A DNA stretch of 34,864 bases from Nocardiopsis xinjiangensis YIM 90004 (GCF_000341145.1 NZ_ANBE01000046.1:1-34864), one strand, 5' to 3'. Counted from the first letter of the stretch, positions 23,079 through 32,059 are shown. Notes: a model not told the origin generated them from the letters alone. Made by a program: numbers and translations.

Positions 23079-24932
23079 GTGGCACAGCCGAACTGGACCG
23101 ATCCTGCGCGGATCCGCAACTTCTGCATCATCGCGCACATCGACCATGGCAAGTCGACGCTGGCCGACCGGATGCTCCAGATGACCGGGGTCGTCAAGGA
23201 ACGCCAGATGCGCGCCCAGTACCTGGACCGCATGGACATCGAACGCGAGCGCGGCATCACCATCAAGTCGCAGGCCGTGCGCATCCCGTTCACCGCTCTG
23301 GACGACCACGAGTACACGCTCGACCTCATCGACACCCCCGGGCACGTCGACTTCACCTACGAGGTCTCCCGTTCGCTGGCCGCCTGCGAGGGCGCGATCC
23401 TGCTCGTGGACGCCGCGCAGGGTATCGAGGCCCAGACCCTGGCCAACCTGTACATGGCGTTGGAGAACGACCTCGTCATCATCCCGGTGCTCAACAAGAT
23501 CGACCTGCCGGCCGCCCAGCCGCAGAAGTATGCCGAGGAGCTGGCCGGGATCATCGGCTGCGACCCCTCCGACGTGCTCAAGGTCAGCGCCAAGACCGGT
23601 GACGGTGTCGAGGATCTTCTCAACGAGATCGTCACCCAGTTCCCGGCCCCGGTCGGTGACGCCGAAGCCCCGGCGCGCGCGATGATCTTCGACTCGGTCT
23701 ACGACACCTACCGCGGTGTGGTCACCTACGTGCGTGTGGTCGACGGGCGGCTGCGCGCGCGCGAGCGCATCCAGATGATGTCGACCAAGGCCTCCCACGA
23801 GATCCTGGAGATCGGCGTGAGCTCACCCGAGCCGCGCAAGTCCGACGGCCTGGGCGTGGGCGAGGTCGGCTACATCATCACCGGTGTGAAGGACGTGCGC
23901 CAGTCGAAGGTCGGTGACACCATCACCGCCTTCCACAAGCCCGCCGAGCAGATGCTGGAGGGTTACCGGGAACCCAAACCGATGGTGTTCTCGGGCCTGT
24001 ACCCGATCGACGGGACCGACTACCCGATCCTGCGCGACGCCCTCGAGAAGCTCCAGCTCAACGATGCCTCTCTGGAGTTCGAGCCGGAGACCTCCGTCGC
24101 CCTGGGTTTCGGTTTCCGCTGCGGTTTCCTGGGCCTGCTCCACCTGGAGATCACCCGCGCCCGCCTGGAGCGCGAGTACGATCTCGACCTCATCTCCACC
24201 GCCCCCAACGTGGTCTACCGGGTCGACATGGAGGACGGTGAGGAACACATCGTCACCAACCCCAGCGAGTTCCCCGGGGGCAAGATCGACAAGATCTACG
24301 AGCCGGTCGTCAAGGGCACGATGCTCACCCCGTCGGAGTTCATCGGCCCCATCATGGAGCTGTGCCAGGACCGGCGCGGCACGCTGCACGGTATGGACTA
24401 CCTGTCCGAGGACCGCGTGGAGATGCGTTACACCCTGCCGCTGGCCGAGATCGTGTTCGACTTCTTCGACCAGCTCAAGTCCCGCACCAAGGGTTATGCC
24501 TCCTTGGACTACGAGCCCACCGACGAGGTCGAGTCCGATCTGGTCAAGGTCGACATCCTTCTGCAAGGTGAGGCCGTGGACGCCTTCTCCGCGATCGTGC
24601 ACAAGGAGAAGTCCTACGCCTACGGCGTGGAGATGACCAAGAAGCTGCGCGAGCTCATCCCGCGCCAGCAGTTCGAGGTCCCCATCCAGGCCGCCATCGG
24701 TTCGCGGATCATCGCCCGCGAGAACATCCGCGCGATCCGCAAGGACGTGCTCTCCAAGTGCTACGGCGGTGACATCAGCCGTAAGCGCAAGCTGCTGGAG
24801 AAGCAGAAGGAGGGCAAGAAGCGCATGAAGATGGTCGGCCGGGTCGAGGTGCCCCAGGAGGCCTTCATCTCCGCGCTGTCCACCGAGGGCAGCGGCGACG
24901 ACAACAAGGACGACAAGAAGAAGAAGAAGTAG
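23079..24932 (+). CDS. lepA: LepA (EF4), translation elongation GTPase
   Basis: This 617-aa ribosome-associated GTPase acts in back-translocation and 30S biogenesis. G1 AHIDHGKS is at 19-26, [10 protein letters not shown] covers switch I, and DTPGHVDF and NKIDLP give G3 and G4. The EF4-specific C-terminal domain is present ([49 protein letters not shown]), and the tail is Lys-rich. The GTG at 23079 has GGAG 4 nt upstream. The gene converges with malG across a strong shared terminator. Confidence 0.98.
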   Translation: MAQPNWTDPARIRNFCIIAHIDHGKSTLADRMLQMTGVVKERQMRAQYLDRMDIERERGITIKSQAVRIPFTALDDHEYTLDLIDTPGHVDFTYEVSRSLAACEGAILLVDAAQGIEAQTLANLYMALENDLVIIPVLNKIDLPAAQPQKYAEELAGIIGCDPSDVLKVSAKTGDGVEDLLNEIVTQFPAPVGDAEAPARAMIFDSVYDTYRGVVTYVRVVDGRLRARERIQMMSTKASHEILEIGVSSPEPRKSDGLGVGEVGYIITGVKDVRQSKVGDTITAFHKPAEQMLEGYREPKPMVFSGLYPIDGTDYPILRDALEKLQLNDASLEFEPETSVALGFGFRCGFLGLLHLEITRARLEREYDLDLISTAPNVVYRVDMEDGEEHIVTNPSEFPGGKIDKIYEPVVKGTMLTPSEFIGPIMELCQDRRGTLHGMDYLSEDRVEMRYTLPLAEIVFDFFDQLKSRTKGYASLDYEPTDEVESDLVKVDILLQGEAVDAFSAIVHKEKSYAYGVEMTKKLRELIPRQQFEVPIQAAIGSRIIARENIRAIRKDVLSKCYGGDISRKRKLLEKQKEGKKRMKMVGRVEVPQEAFISALSTEGSGDDNKDDKKKKK

Positions 24933-24937
24933 TGCGT

Positions 24938-24971
24938 CGCGGGCCGGCCGGCCCCACCCGGCCGGCCCGCG
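24938..24971. terminator. Bidirectional terminator between lepA and malG
   Basis: A 14-bp perfect stem (24938-24951 with 24958-24971) and a 6-nt loop start 5 nt after the lepA stop and end 12 nt before the malG stop on the other strand. Confidence 0.85.
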
Positions 24972-24983
24972 GGTCAGGGTCCC

Positions 24984-25892
24984 TCAGCCCTTGACCGCCC
25001 CGGAGGTCAGTCCGTCGGAGATGTATCGCTGCAGGAACCAGAAGACCGCGAGCGTGGGCAGCGACAACATGATCGCCCCGACCGCGAACATCCCGAAGTT
25101 GGCGTTGCGCTGCGAGTCCACGAGTTGGTACAGGCCCAGACCCAGCGTCTGGGCCTCGGTGTCCCGCAGGAACACACTAGCCAGCAGGAACTCGTTGATG
25201 GTGTTGATGAACACCAGCAGCGCCACGATCGCCAGTACCGGGGTCACCAGCGGCAACATGATCCGGAAGAACACCTGTGCGTGTGTGGCCCCGTCCATCT
25301 GCGCCGACTCGTCGAGTTCCTCGGGGACCGTGTCGAAGAAACCCTTCATGAGCCAGGTGTTGATGCTCAGCGCGCCGCCCAGGTACACCAGCAGCAGTCC
25401 CCACCGGGTGTCGAAACCGATCGCCGGGTAGAGCTCCCCGAGGTCGGAGAACATCAGGTAGATCGCCACGATGGCCAGGAACTGCGGGAACATCTGGATC
25501 ACCAGGAGCCCGATGAGCCCCACGCGCCGCCCTTTGAACCGCATCCGGCTGAAGGCGTACGCGGCCAGCGCCGACAGCAGCACCGTCACGGCGGCGTTGG
25601 TGACGGCGAAGAACAGCGAGTTCGTGTACCAGGTCGCGAACGGGGTGTTGTCGAACAGGGCGCGGGCGTTGTCGAGGCTCGCCCCGGTCGGCCACAGTTG
25701 TGAGCTGCTGAGCGTTCCGACCGGGTTGAGGGCCGCCGAGACCACGAACAGCACCGGGAAGACCGCGAACGCCACGACGACCAGCATGACCGCGTGGCGC
25801 CAGCCCAGCCGGCGCGCCCACAGGGCGAACCGGGTCCCGGTCGTGCGGTGGTGTACGGGCCGAACGGCTGTGTCGACGGTGTCGGCCGTCAT
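24984..25892 (-). CDS. malG: ABC sugar transporter permease, MalG type
   Basis: This 302-aa inner-membrane permease has about six helices. The first (about 33-55) follows a short cytoplasmic tail. The EAA motif that docks the ATPase is at about 191-201 (EELDESAQMDG). The C-terminal end SDGLTSGAVKG is typical of MalG. The ATG at 25892 overlaps the malF stop as ATGA, so the two are translationally coupled. It pairs with MalF to import maltose or maltodextrins presented by the MalE lipoprotein. No ATPase gene is in the cluster. Confidence 0.95.
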   Translation of the reverse strand: MTADTVDTAVRPVHHRTTGTRFALWARRLGWRHAVMLVVVAFAVFPVLFVVSAALNPVGTLSSSQLWPTGASLDNARALFDNTPFATWYTNSLFFAVTNAAVTVLLSALAAYAFSRMRFKGRRVGLIGLLVIQMFPQFLAIVAIYLMFSDLGELYPAIGFDTRWGLLLVYLGGALSINTWLMKGFFDTVPEELDESAQMDGATHAQVFFRIMLPLVTPVLAIVALLVFINTINEFLLASVFLRDTEAQTLGLGLYQLVDSQRNANFGMFAVGAIMLSLPTLAVFWFLQRYISDGLTSGAVKG

Positions 25893-27508
25893 CGGTCCAC
25901 CTCCTGCAGTGCCTTGCTGCGGCGCAGGCTGATCACCGACATCACCGAGACGATGACGAAGATCATCACCGACATCGCCGCCGCGTACCCGTACTGGGCC
26001 GTGGCCTCGCTGAAGGCCAGGCGGTAGGTGTAGGTGATGAGCAGGTCGGTGGCGCCCCCGGCCATGGTTCCGTCGGACGTGAACGGCCCGCCTTGGGTCA
26101 GCAGCCACACCGCGTTGAAGTTGTTGAAGTTGAAGGCGAAGGTGGAGATGAGGATCGGGGTCATCGCCACCATCAGTAGCGGCAGGGTCACGTACCGGAA
26201 GGCCTGCCACGGCCCGGCCCCGTCCAGGCGGGCCGCCTGCGAGAGTTCGCGCGGGATCGCCTGGAGCGCGCCTGTGGCCACCAGGAACATGTACGGGTAT
26301 CCCAGCCACACGTTGGCCAGGATCACCGCGGCCCGGGCGGCCCATGGATCGCCGAGCCAGTCCACCTCCAACCCGAGCATGCGGTTGAACAGGCCGAAGT
26401 CGGCGTTGAACATGTCCCGCCACAGCAGATACATCGCCAGGGAACTCATGGCATAGGGCAGCACCACGAGGATCCGGTAGGCGGTCTTGCCGCGCAGGCG
26501 CGGGGCGTGCAGGGTCATGGCCACCGCCAGGCCCAACACGAACACCAGGAAGGTGACCGAGGCGGCGAAGGCGATGTTCCACACCAGGGTCCCGAAGAAG
26601 GCCGTGGCGAAGGTCGGATCGACCAGGAACCGTAGGAAGTTGTCGAACCCGACACCGACCTGCCAGCCCTGGGCCAGGCGCTCGCCGTCCTCGTCGTAGA
26701 AGGCGCCGCGGTCGTCGTCGGCGGTGTAGACCGTTCCGGTCTCTCTGTCCTCCACGCAGTCGCAGTCGGCGTCGTAGACCCGCAGGGCACTGCCCTCGAA
26801 AGCGCTGCTGAGGCCGCTGGAGCGGATCCCGCTCCCCTCGCCGGTGGGCACGGCGAACTCCTGGAGCTCGTCGCTGCGGGCATTGACCTCGTTGGGTGAC
26901 AGGAGGGTGTACCCGAAAGCCTCGGAGACCTTGCCCGTGTCTTCGACGGTGGCGCCGGTGAGCTCTTCGAGCCCGTCGGCGTCACCGGCGTAGGCCTGGC
27001 GCTCCTCGTCGGTGAGGAGGAAGACGAGGTCACCGGTCTCCGGATCGCCCTTGGTGGCGACGGTGAGGGTGTACTCCTCGGAGCCGTCGGTGCGCACCAC
27101 GGAGAAGGCCTCGATGGAGCGAACAGCCTGCTCCTTGGTGCCGCGGTGGCCGTCGCTCATGTTGGTCAGCGACGTACTCATCGTGTACAGGACCGGGAGG
27201 ATCTGGAAGGCCATCAGCAGGACCACACCCGGCACCAGGTACTTGGCCGGGACCGTGCGCCCTGACAGGTAGACCCAGTAGACGAGGGCGACCACCGCCA
27301 CGGTCAGGGCGATGCCCCACCAATTGCCCGCCACGTACAGCGGCAGGACCGCCCAGATTCCCAGAGCGGTGAACAGACCGAGGAGGGCGACCTTGACCAA
27401 CGTGCCGGTGAGTGACCCGCGTGCGGCGAAACGCCCCCCGGGAAGGGGCCGGCGCGCGGGCCTTCCGTCGGTCGGAGTGCCCGCGGGCCGGGGGTTGTCG
27501 GCGGCCAT
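25889..27508 (-). CDS. malF: ABC sugar transporter permease, MalF type with a large extracytoplasmic loop
   Basis: The protein has 539 aa. Three N-terminal hydrophobic segments (about 36-58, 63-81, 90-110) are followed by a long hydrophilic region (about 112-290) comparable in place to the P2 loop of E. coli MalF. The transport core follows, with the EAA motif at 421-430 (ELSQAARLDG). The loop contains a CxC pair, C249/C251, within an acidic stretch. Most non-enteric MalF proteins have a short loop, so this is a long version. The ATG at 27508 follows the malE stop by 2 nt and the stop of malF overlaps malG, so malE-malF-malG is one operon. Confidence 0.95.
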   Translation of the reverse strand: MAADNPRPAGTPTDGRPARRPLPGGRFAARGSLTGTLVKVALLGLFTALGIWAVLPLYVAGNWWGIALTVAVVALVYWVYLSGRTVPAKYLVPGVVLLMAFQILPVLYTMSTSLTNMSDGHRGTKEQAVRSIEAFSVVRTDGSEEYTLTVATKGDPETGDLVFLLTDEERQAYAGDADGLEELTGATVEDTGKVSEAFGYTLLSPNEVNARSDELQEFAVPTGEGSGIRSSGLSSAFEGSALRVYDADCDCVEDRETGTVYTADDDRGAFYDEDGERLAQGWQVGVGFDNFLRFLVDPTFATAFFGTLVWNIAFAASVTFLVFVLGLAVAMTLHAPRLRGKTAYRILVVLPYAMSSLAMYLLWRDMFNADFGLFNRMLGLEVDWLGDPWAARAAVILANVWLGYPYMFLVATGALQAIPRELSQAARLDGAGPWQAFRYVTLPLLMVAMTPILISTFAFNFNNFNAVWLLTQGGPFTSDGTMAGGATDLLITYTYRLAFSEATAQYGYAAAMSVMIFVIVSVMSVISLRRSKALQEVDR

Positions 27509-27510
27509 CC

Positions 27511-28758
27511 TTACTGGCCGATCCGCTCGGCGATCTGCTCGTGGGCGCTCTCCAGAGCCTCACGCGCGTCCTCGCCGCCGATGATCTGGGCCTGGGCCAC
27601 ACCGAGGGGCTCCCACGTCTCGCCCATCTCGGGGATGTTGGGCATCGCGACGCCGTTCTCGGCGGCGTCGGCGACCGCGGCGATGTTCGGGTCGTCCTCG
27701 GAGACCGATTCCAGGGCCTCGGACTGCACGGGGGTGCGCGGGTCGGCCTCGTACAGGTCGAGGACGAACTCGGGGTCGGTGACGTGGTTGACCACGAACT
27801 CCTCGGCCAGAGCACTGTTGGCCCCGCCCTCGGAGACGAAGAAGGACTGGTAGCCGAGGTAGGGGCTGGCGGGTTCGCCGTCCTCGAAGCCGGGGATCGC
27901 GCTGATCTCGAAGTCGATGTCGGAGGCTTCGGCGTCGGCCAGGTTCCAGGGGCCGGCGACGAAGAAGGCGGTGTCACCGTCGAAGAAGAGGGGAGCGTCG
28001 TTCTCGACGTCGATGCTGCGGCGCAGCACCCCCTCGCCCTCCTCGCCGTATTCGGCGATCTGCTCCATGGCCTCGAGGGTCTCGTCGGAGTTCACACCGA
28101 GGTCGTCGGGGTTCCACTCGCCGTTGTCGTCCTGCCCGAAGAGGTAACCGCCGGCCGAACGCATGAAGGGGTTCATGCGGAAGGGGTCGCCCTCCTGGTC
28201 GACGGCCATGGCCAGCACCTCGCCGACCTCGCCCTCGTCCTTGAGACCGGTGCCGGTCTCGACGAGCTCCTCGAAGGTCTCAGGGGCATCGGGGGCCAGC
28301 TCGGTGTTGCGCATGAGGAAGATGTTCTCCTGCGCGTAGGGCACGCCCAGCAGCTGCCCGTCCAGGGACATGGCCTCGATCGCGGTCTCGTCCAGCTCCT
28401 CGGCTCGGTCGGAGGGCAGCTCGATCGGCTGCACGGCCCCGTTGCGCATGAGGTTGCCGACCCAGTCGTGGGCACCGAGGAACAGGTCCGGTGCGTTGCC
28501 TGCCTGGTGGGCGTTGACGACGTCGCCCTGGATGTCGTCGAAGGAGACGTTCTGTACGTCGACCTCGATGCCGTTGGTCTCGGCGAACTCCTCGGCCGCC
28601 GCCTGGATGGCATCGGAGCGCTCGGGGTCGGACCAGATGACGAGGGTGCCCTCCTGGCTGCCGTCACCCTCGTCGCTGCCGTCCCCACCGCCGCACGCGG
28701 TGGCCATCAGGCTGAGGGCGGCGATACCGGCCAGGGCCGGGACGCTTCGCATTCTCAT
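27511..28758 (-). CDS. malE: Maltose/maltodextrin-binding lipoprotein, MalE type
   Basis: This 415-aa extracellular solute-binding protein has a lipoprotein signal peptide: MRMR, a hydrophobic core, then LMATAC with C22 as the lipidated residue. A Gly/Ser/Asp linker follows. The mature part has family-1 features such as TLVIWSDPERSDAIQAAAEEF, LFLGAHDWVGNL, GVPYAQENIFLMRN, FFVAGPWNL and PNIPEMGETWEPLG. The sugar is inferred from the GH13 and LacI neighbours. The ATG at 28758 is preceded by AAGGA at 7 nt; a second ATG two codons later is less well placed. It heads the malEFG operon and carries CTTGCAG-type operators upstream. Confidence 0.94.
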   Translation of the reverse strand: MRMRSVPALAGIAALSLMATACGGGDGSDEGDGSQEGTLVIWSDPERSDAIQAAAEEFAETNGIEVDVQNVSFDDIQGDVVNAHQAGNAPDLFLGAHDWVGNLMRNGAVQPIELPSDRAEELDETAIEAMSLDGQLLGVPYAQENIFLMRNTELAPDAPETFEELVETGTGLKDEGEVGEVLAMAVDQEGDPFRMNPFMRSAGGYLFGQDDNGEWNPDDLGVNSDETLEAMEQIAEYGEEGEGVLRRSIDVENDAPLFFDGDTAFFVAGPWNLADAEASDIDFEISAIPGFEDGEPASPYLGYQSFFVSEGGANSALAEEFVVNHVTDPEFVLDLYEADPRTPVQSEALESVSEDDPNIAAVADAAENGVAMPNIPEMGETWEPLGVAQAQIIGGEDAREALESAHEQIAERIGQ

Positions 28759-28777
28759 GTGTTTTCCTTCCGGGGGC

Positions 28778-28879
28778 CTGCAAGGGGGCGCATGCGGTTC
28801 GCCGGTGAGAAGGGACCGTCGGGGCATGCGTGGTGATGTGACGTTAGCAATAATTTGCAGCGGTTGAAATGCCTTGCAG
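28778..28879 (-). promoter_or_regulatory. malE promoter with CTTGCAG-type operators
   Basis: A candidate -10 TAACGT (minus strand, 28841-28846) is accompanied by a poor -35 (TTTCAA, 28864-28869). Around it are GCAA-TAAT-TTGC (28847-28858), TTTGCAG (28854-28860), CTTGCAG (28873-28879) and, in the leader, CTGCAAG (28778-28784). CTTGCAG repeats are known targets of the LacI-family regulator MalR at Streptomyces maltose and amylase genes. A repressor here would cover the promoter. Confidence 0.6.
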
Positions 28880-29162
28880 GGGCTTCCGGTAAAGATGTGG
28901 AAACATGACGGGAACAACCCCGTGATGATCACCCCTGGGTGAGGCCTGTGTGACGTTCGGTCGGGAAGATTTGTGATCGAACCCTCGAAGAGTCACACCA
29001 TCGCTCGGCGGACGGCCGGAAGGAGCAAGGCCCGTACCCGGTTCTGCACGGGCGGGCCGCACCGGCCCTCGGCCTCCGTCAGGAAAGCAAGGGGATGGGG
29101 AAGAGGTGACTGGGGAGGGGAAGGCGGGGCCGAGCGGTCCCCGGGCCTGTAGAAGGCGCCCC

Positions 29163-29189
29163 GGGGCCGGAGCACACGGTCCCGGCCCC
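29163..29189 (-). terminator. Terminator of the GH13 gene
   Basis: A perfect 8-bp stem, GGGGCCGG (29163-29170) with 29182-29189, and an 11-nt loop begin 16 nt after the stop. Confidence 0.6.
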
Positions 29190-29205
29190 AGGACGAACGG
29201 AGGGC

Positions 29206-30798
29206 TCAGACGCGCAGCCACACCGCCGTCTCGCCCGGCAGTGTCAGCCGTTCACCAGCGAAGACACCCGGACCGCTGGCCACCAGGACCTCGCCGCTCT
29301 CCGGCAGCTCCACCGCGGCCCCGGTCGTGTTCACCGCACAGCGGATCCCCGAACCGCGGTCGAAGTACAGGACCCCCTCGGGGGACTCCAACCACTCCAT
29401 CGTCCCGTCGCCCAGGGCCGCCAGCTCGCCCCGCAGCCGCAGAGCGCGCGTGTACATCTCCAGGGTCGAGCCCTCCACGCCGCGCTGGGACTCGCGTGAG
29501 AGCGGACCGTAGGCCTCGGGCATCGGCAACCACGGTGTGGTTCCCTCCGGGCCGAAACCGAACGGGGAGCTCCCGCCCTCCCACGGCAGCGGAACCCGGC
29601 ACCCGTCCCGGCCGCGGTCGGTGCGGCCCGAACGCTCCCACGTGGGATCCTGCAGGGCCTCCTCCGGAAGGTCGGTCACCTCCGGAAGGCCCAGCTCCTC
29701 ACCCTGGTACAGGTAGGCCGACCCCGGCAGCGCCAGCATGAACAGCGTGCCCGCCCGCGCCCGGCGCAGTCCCTGCTCGCCCCCGCCGAAACGGGTCACG
29801 TGCCGCACCACGTCGTGGTTGGACAGCACCCAGGTCGTGGCCGCCCCGACCGCGCCGTTGGCCGCCAGCGAGGTGTCCACGACCTCCCGCAGGCGCGTAG
29901 CGTCCCAAGCGGCGGTCAGGTACTCGAAGTTGAACGCCTGGTGCAGCTCGTCCGGGCGCAGGTACCGCGCGATCCGGTCGGCGTCCTCGACCCAGGCCTC
30001 GGCCACCAGCGCCCGGTCGCCCTCGTAGGAGTCGGTGATCCGGCGCCAGCGCCGGTAGATCTCATGCACCCCGTCCTGGTCGAAGTAGGGCAGCTCGTGC
30101 TGCCCGTCGAGCATCCCCGCCTCGGTGCCCTCGGCCACGTCGGGCAGTTCCGGGGCCTTGACCATGCCGTGCGCGACGTCGATGCGGAAGCCGTCCACGC
30201 CCCGGTCCAGCCAGAAGCGCAGGACGTCCTCGAACTCCTCGTGGACCTCGGGGTTGGTCCAGTCCAGGTCGGGCTGCTCGGAATCGAACAGGTGCAGGTA
30301 CCACTGCTCCGGGACGCCGTCGGAGCTCTTGAGCCGTGTCCAGGCCGGGCCGCCGAAGATCGAGGTCCAGTTGTTGGGCGGCTCGGAGCCGTCCGGGCCG
30401 CGGCCGTCCCGGAAGAGGTACCGCGACCGCTCGGGGCTGCCCGGCTCGGCCGCCACCGCTTCACGGAACCAGCGGTGGGCGGAGGAGGTGTGATTGGGTA
30501 CCACGTCGATGATCACGCGGATACCGAGCTCGTGGGCGCTCGCGAGGAGGGTGTCGAAGTCCTCCAGGGTGCCGAAACGCGGGTCGACGTCGCGGTAGTC
30601 GGCGACGTCGTAGCCCCCGTCGGCCAGGGGAGAGACGTAGAAGGGTGTCAGCCAGATCGCGTCGACTCCCAGTTCCGCCAAGTGCGGCAGTTTCTGGCAG
30701 ATGCCCGCGAGGTCGCCCTCGCCGTCGCCGTCGGAGTCGGCGAAGCTGCGGACGTAAATCTGGTAGATGGCCGCCTCGCGCCACCAGTGCGACTCCAT
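29206..30798 (-). CDS. GH13 alpha-glucosidase (maltase/oligosaccharide type)
   Basis: This 530-aa alpha-amylase-family enzyme has no signal peptide, so it acts in the cytoplasm on imported maltodextrins. Conserved regions are IDVVPNH, DGFRIDVAHG with nucleophile D207, VAEAW with acid/base E267, and LSNHD with D329. QIYVRSFADSDGDGEGDL at 13-30 is typical of the alpha-glucosidase/oligo-1,6-glucosidase group. The last 90 residues form the usual C-terminal beta domain. The ATG at 30798 has AGGAAGGA 5 nt upstream; the frame upstream runs through the divergent regulator gene. Specificity for alpha-1,4 versus alpha-1,6 bonds cannot be fixed from sequence. It is divergent from the LacI gene across 91 bp holding an operator-like dyad. 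Confidence 0.94.
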   Translation of the reverse strand: MESHWWREAAIYQIYVRSFADSDGDGEGDLAGICQKLPHLAELGVDAIWLTPFYVSPLADGGYDVADYRDVDPRFGTLEDFDTLLASAHELGIRVIIDVVPNHTSSAHRWFREAVAAEPGSPERSRYLFRDGRGPDGSEPPNNWTSIFGGPAWTRLKSSDGVPEQWYLHLFDSEQPDLDWTNPEVHEEFEDVLRFWLDRGVDGFRIDVAHGMVKAPELPDVAEGTEAGMLDGQHELPYFDQDGVHEIYRRWRRITDSYEGDRALVAEAWVEDADRIARYLRPDELHQAFNFEYLTAAWDATRLREVVDTSLAANGAVGAATTWVLSNHDVVRHVTRFGGGEQGLRRARAGTLFMLALPGSAYLYQGEELGLPEVTDLPEEALQDPTWERSGRTDRGRDGCRVPLPWEGGSSPFGFGPEGTTPWLPMPEAYGPLSRESQRGVEGSTLEMYTRALRLRGELAALGDGTMEWLESPEGVLYFDRGSGIRCAVNTTGAAVELPESGEVLVASGPGVFAGERLTLPGETAVWLRV

Positions 30799-30820
30799 GG
30801 AGGTCCTTCCTGAGATCTGT

Positions 30821-30848
30821 GCAAGTTCTTGCGCAAGATTACCGTCAA
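30821..30848. promoter_or_regulatory. GCAAG/CTTGC dyad operator between GH13 and lacI-type genes
   Basis: Two perfect overlapping palindromes, GCAAGTTCTTGC (30821-30832) and CTTGCGCAAG (30828-30837), share a CTTGC core with the malE operators. TTGACG on the minus strand (30843-30848) could be the GH13 -35, so the dyad would occupy the spacer and -10. Confidence 0.65.
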
Positions 30849-30876
30849 CTTTCTGTCGTGTGACAGTCATCTCGAC

Positions 30877-30882
30877 TAAAGT
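30877..30882 (+). promoter_or_regulatory. -10 box TAAAGT of the LacI-family gene, leaderless type
   Basis: TAAAGT ends 7 nt before the ATG at 30890. The sequence between them (CGGGACC) is a poor ribosome site. A GTGACA at 30860-30865 is too close to be its -35. Confidence 0.45.
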
Positions 30883-30889
30883 CGGGACC

Positions 30890-31933
30890 ATGGGTCCAAG
30901 ATTGGCCGACATCGCGCGGCACGCAGGCGTCAGCGAGGCGACCGTCTCGCGGGTGCTCAACGACAAACCAGGGGTCGGCGGCGAGACACGCAAGGCCGTC
31001 CTCACGGCGCTCGACGTGCTCGGCTACGAACGGCCGGCCCGGCTGAGGCAGCGGTCGGCCGGGCTGGTCGGCATGGTCGTGCCCGAACTCGGCAACCCCG
31101 TCTTCCCGATGTTCGCCCAGGCCGCCGAGAGCGCCCTGGCCCAACGCGGCTTCACCCCCGTGCTGTGCACCCAGACCCCCGGCGGTATAACCGAGGACGA
31201 GTACGTCGAACTGCTGCTCGAGCGCAACGTCTCGGGCATCATCTTCGTCTCCGGCCGCCACGCCGACACCACCGCCTCGCGCGAACGCTACGAGACCCTC
31301 GTCTCCCGGCGCCTGCCCATCGTGCTGGTCAACGGCTACTCCGAGGACCTGCCCGCCGCGTTCGTCTCCTGCGACGACCGCGAGGCCGGGCGCCAGGCCG
31401 TCGACCACCTCGTTGCCATGGGCCACACCCGCATCGGCTTCACCAGCGGCCCCGAACGTTACGTTCCCGTGCGCCGCAAGCTCGAGGGATACCACCAGGC
31501 CCTGGTCTCCCACGGACTGGACGGCGACGACCTCGTCGAGCTCTCCCTGTTCGGCGTCGAAGGGGGAGACGCGGCCGCGAGCATCCTCATCGAACGCGGG
31601 GTGACCGCCATGGTCTGCGGCTCCGACATGATGGCCCTCGGCGCGATCCGCGCGGCCCGCAGGCGCGGACTGCGCGTGCCCCAGGAGTTCTCCGTGGTCG
31701 GCTACGACGACTCCCAGCTCATCGCCTTCACCGACCCCCCGCTCACCACCGTCCGCCAGCCCGTCAGTGCCATGGCCCTGGCCGCCGTGCGCACCCTGTG
31801 CGACGAGATCGCCGGCCACGCCGCTTCTCGTGCGGAGTACATGTTCGCCCCCGAGCTCGTGGTGCGCGGTTCCACCGCGGCGTCGCCCTCCCGTACGGTC
31901 CCCGCAGCCGAGGCCGAGCCCCGTCCCGTGTGA
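30890..31933 (+). CDS. LacI-family transcriptional regulator (MalR-like)
   Basis: This 347-aa regulator has an N-terminal LacI helix-turn-helix (RLADIARHAGVSEATVSRVLN, 4-24) and hinge. A periplasmic-binding-protein-like sensor domain follows (VGMVVPELGNPVFPMFAQ, HLVAMGHTRIGFTSGP, VVGYDDSQLIAFTDPPLTTVRQP). It is divergent from the GH13 gene and close to malEFG. Both targets have CTTGC/GCAAG dyads, so it very likely represses the locus in the absence of maltodextrin and controls its own gene. The ATG at 30890 begins at the conserved HTH. The frame extends 41 codons upstream only as a shadow of GH13 DNA. Confidence 0.93.
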   Translation: MGPRLADIARHAGVSEATVSRVLNDKPGVGGETRKAVLTALDVLGYERPARLRQRSAGLVGMVVPELGNPVFPMFAQAAESALAQRGFTPVLCTQTPGGITEDEYVELLLERNVSGIIFVSGRHADTTASRERYETLVSRRLPIVLVNGYSEDLPAAFVSCDDREAGRQAVDHLVAMGHTRIGFTSGPERYVPVRRKLEGYHQALVSHGLDGDDLVELSLFGVEGGDAAASILIERGVTAMVCGSDMMALGAIRAARRRGLRVPQEFSVVGYDDSQLIAFTDPPLTTVRQPVSAMALAAVRTLCDEIAGHAASRAEYMFAPELVVRGSTAASPSRTVPAAEAEPRPV

Positions 31934-31944
31934 GCGCACACGGG
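31925..31944 (+). terminator. Hairpin over the stop codon of the LacI-family gene
   Basis: CCCGTGTG-AGCG-CACACGGG is an 8-bp perfect stem with a 4-nt loop that includes the TGA stop at 31931-31933. It stands directly before the stronger palindrome at 31960-31985. Confidence 0.45.
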
Positions 31945-31959
31945 CAGGACCCGTGGCCC

Positions 31960-31985
31960 ACCGCTCCGGCCCGGGCCGGAGCGGT
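31960..31985. terminator. 26-bp perfect palindrome, terminator of the LacI-family gene
   Basis: Bases 31960-31972 (ACCGCTCCGGCCC) are the exact complement of 31973-31985. It lies 27 nt after the stop and can fold into an 11-bp stem with a 4-nt loop. Confidence 0.75.
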
Positions 31986-32022
31986 ACCCGGGGCCCGTGG
32001 CGGCCCGCTGCGTGAAAACCCT

Positions 32023-32053
32023 TTGCCCGGGGAGACAGGGCCTGTTCTAGAGT
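32023..32053 (+). promoter_or_regulatory. Promoter of the MOSC gene, leaderless
   Basis: TTGCCC (32023-32028) and TAGAGT (32048-32053) are 19 nt apart. The -10 ends 6 nt before the ATG at 32060, and the intervening TCCCCT has no ribosome-binding character. Confidence 0.5.
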
Positions 32054-32059
32054 TCCCCT

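Larger units (their letters stand above)
28759..29205. other. Region between malE and the GH13 gene (447 bp, no gene)
   Basis: It contains the malE leader and promoter with operator repeats (28759-28880), a cluster of dyads of unknown role (28922-28998: TCACCC-CT-GGGTGA at 28929-28942, GTGTGAC/GTCACAC at 28948-28954 and 28992-28998, GTTCG/CGAAC between them), a small GGGCC/GGCCC hairpin at 29054-29068, and the GH13 terminator. Frames crossing it have no coding character. Confidence 0.6.

Noticed and set aside
28972..28997. TGTGA...TCACA as a CRP-type site
   Set aside because: The half-sites are 16 bp apart rather than the 6 bp needed for a CRP dimer.
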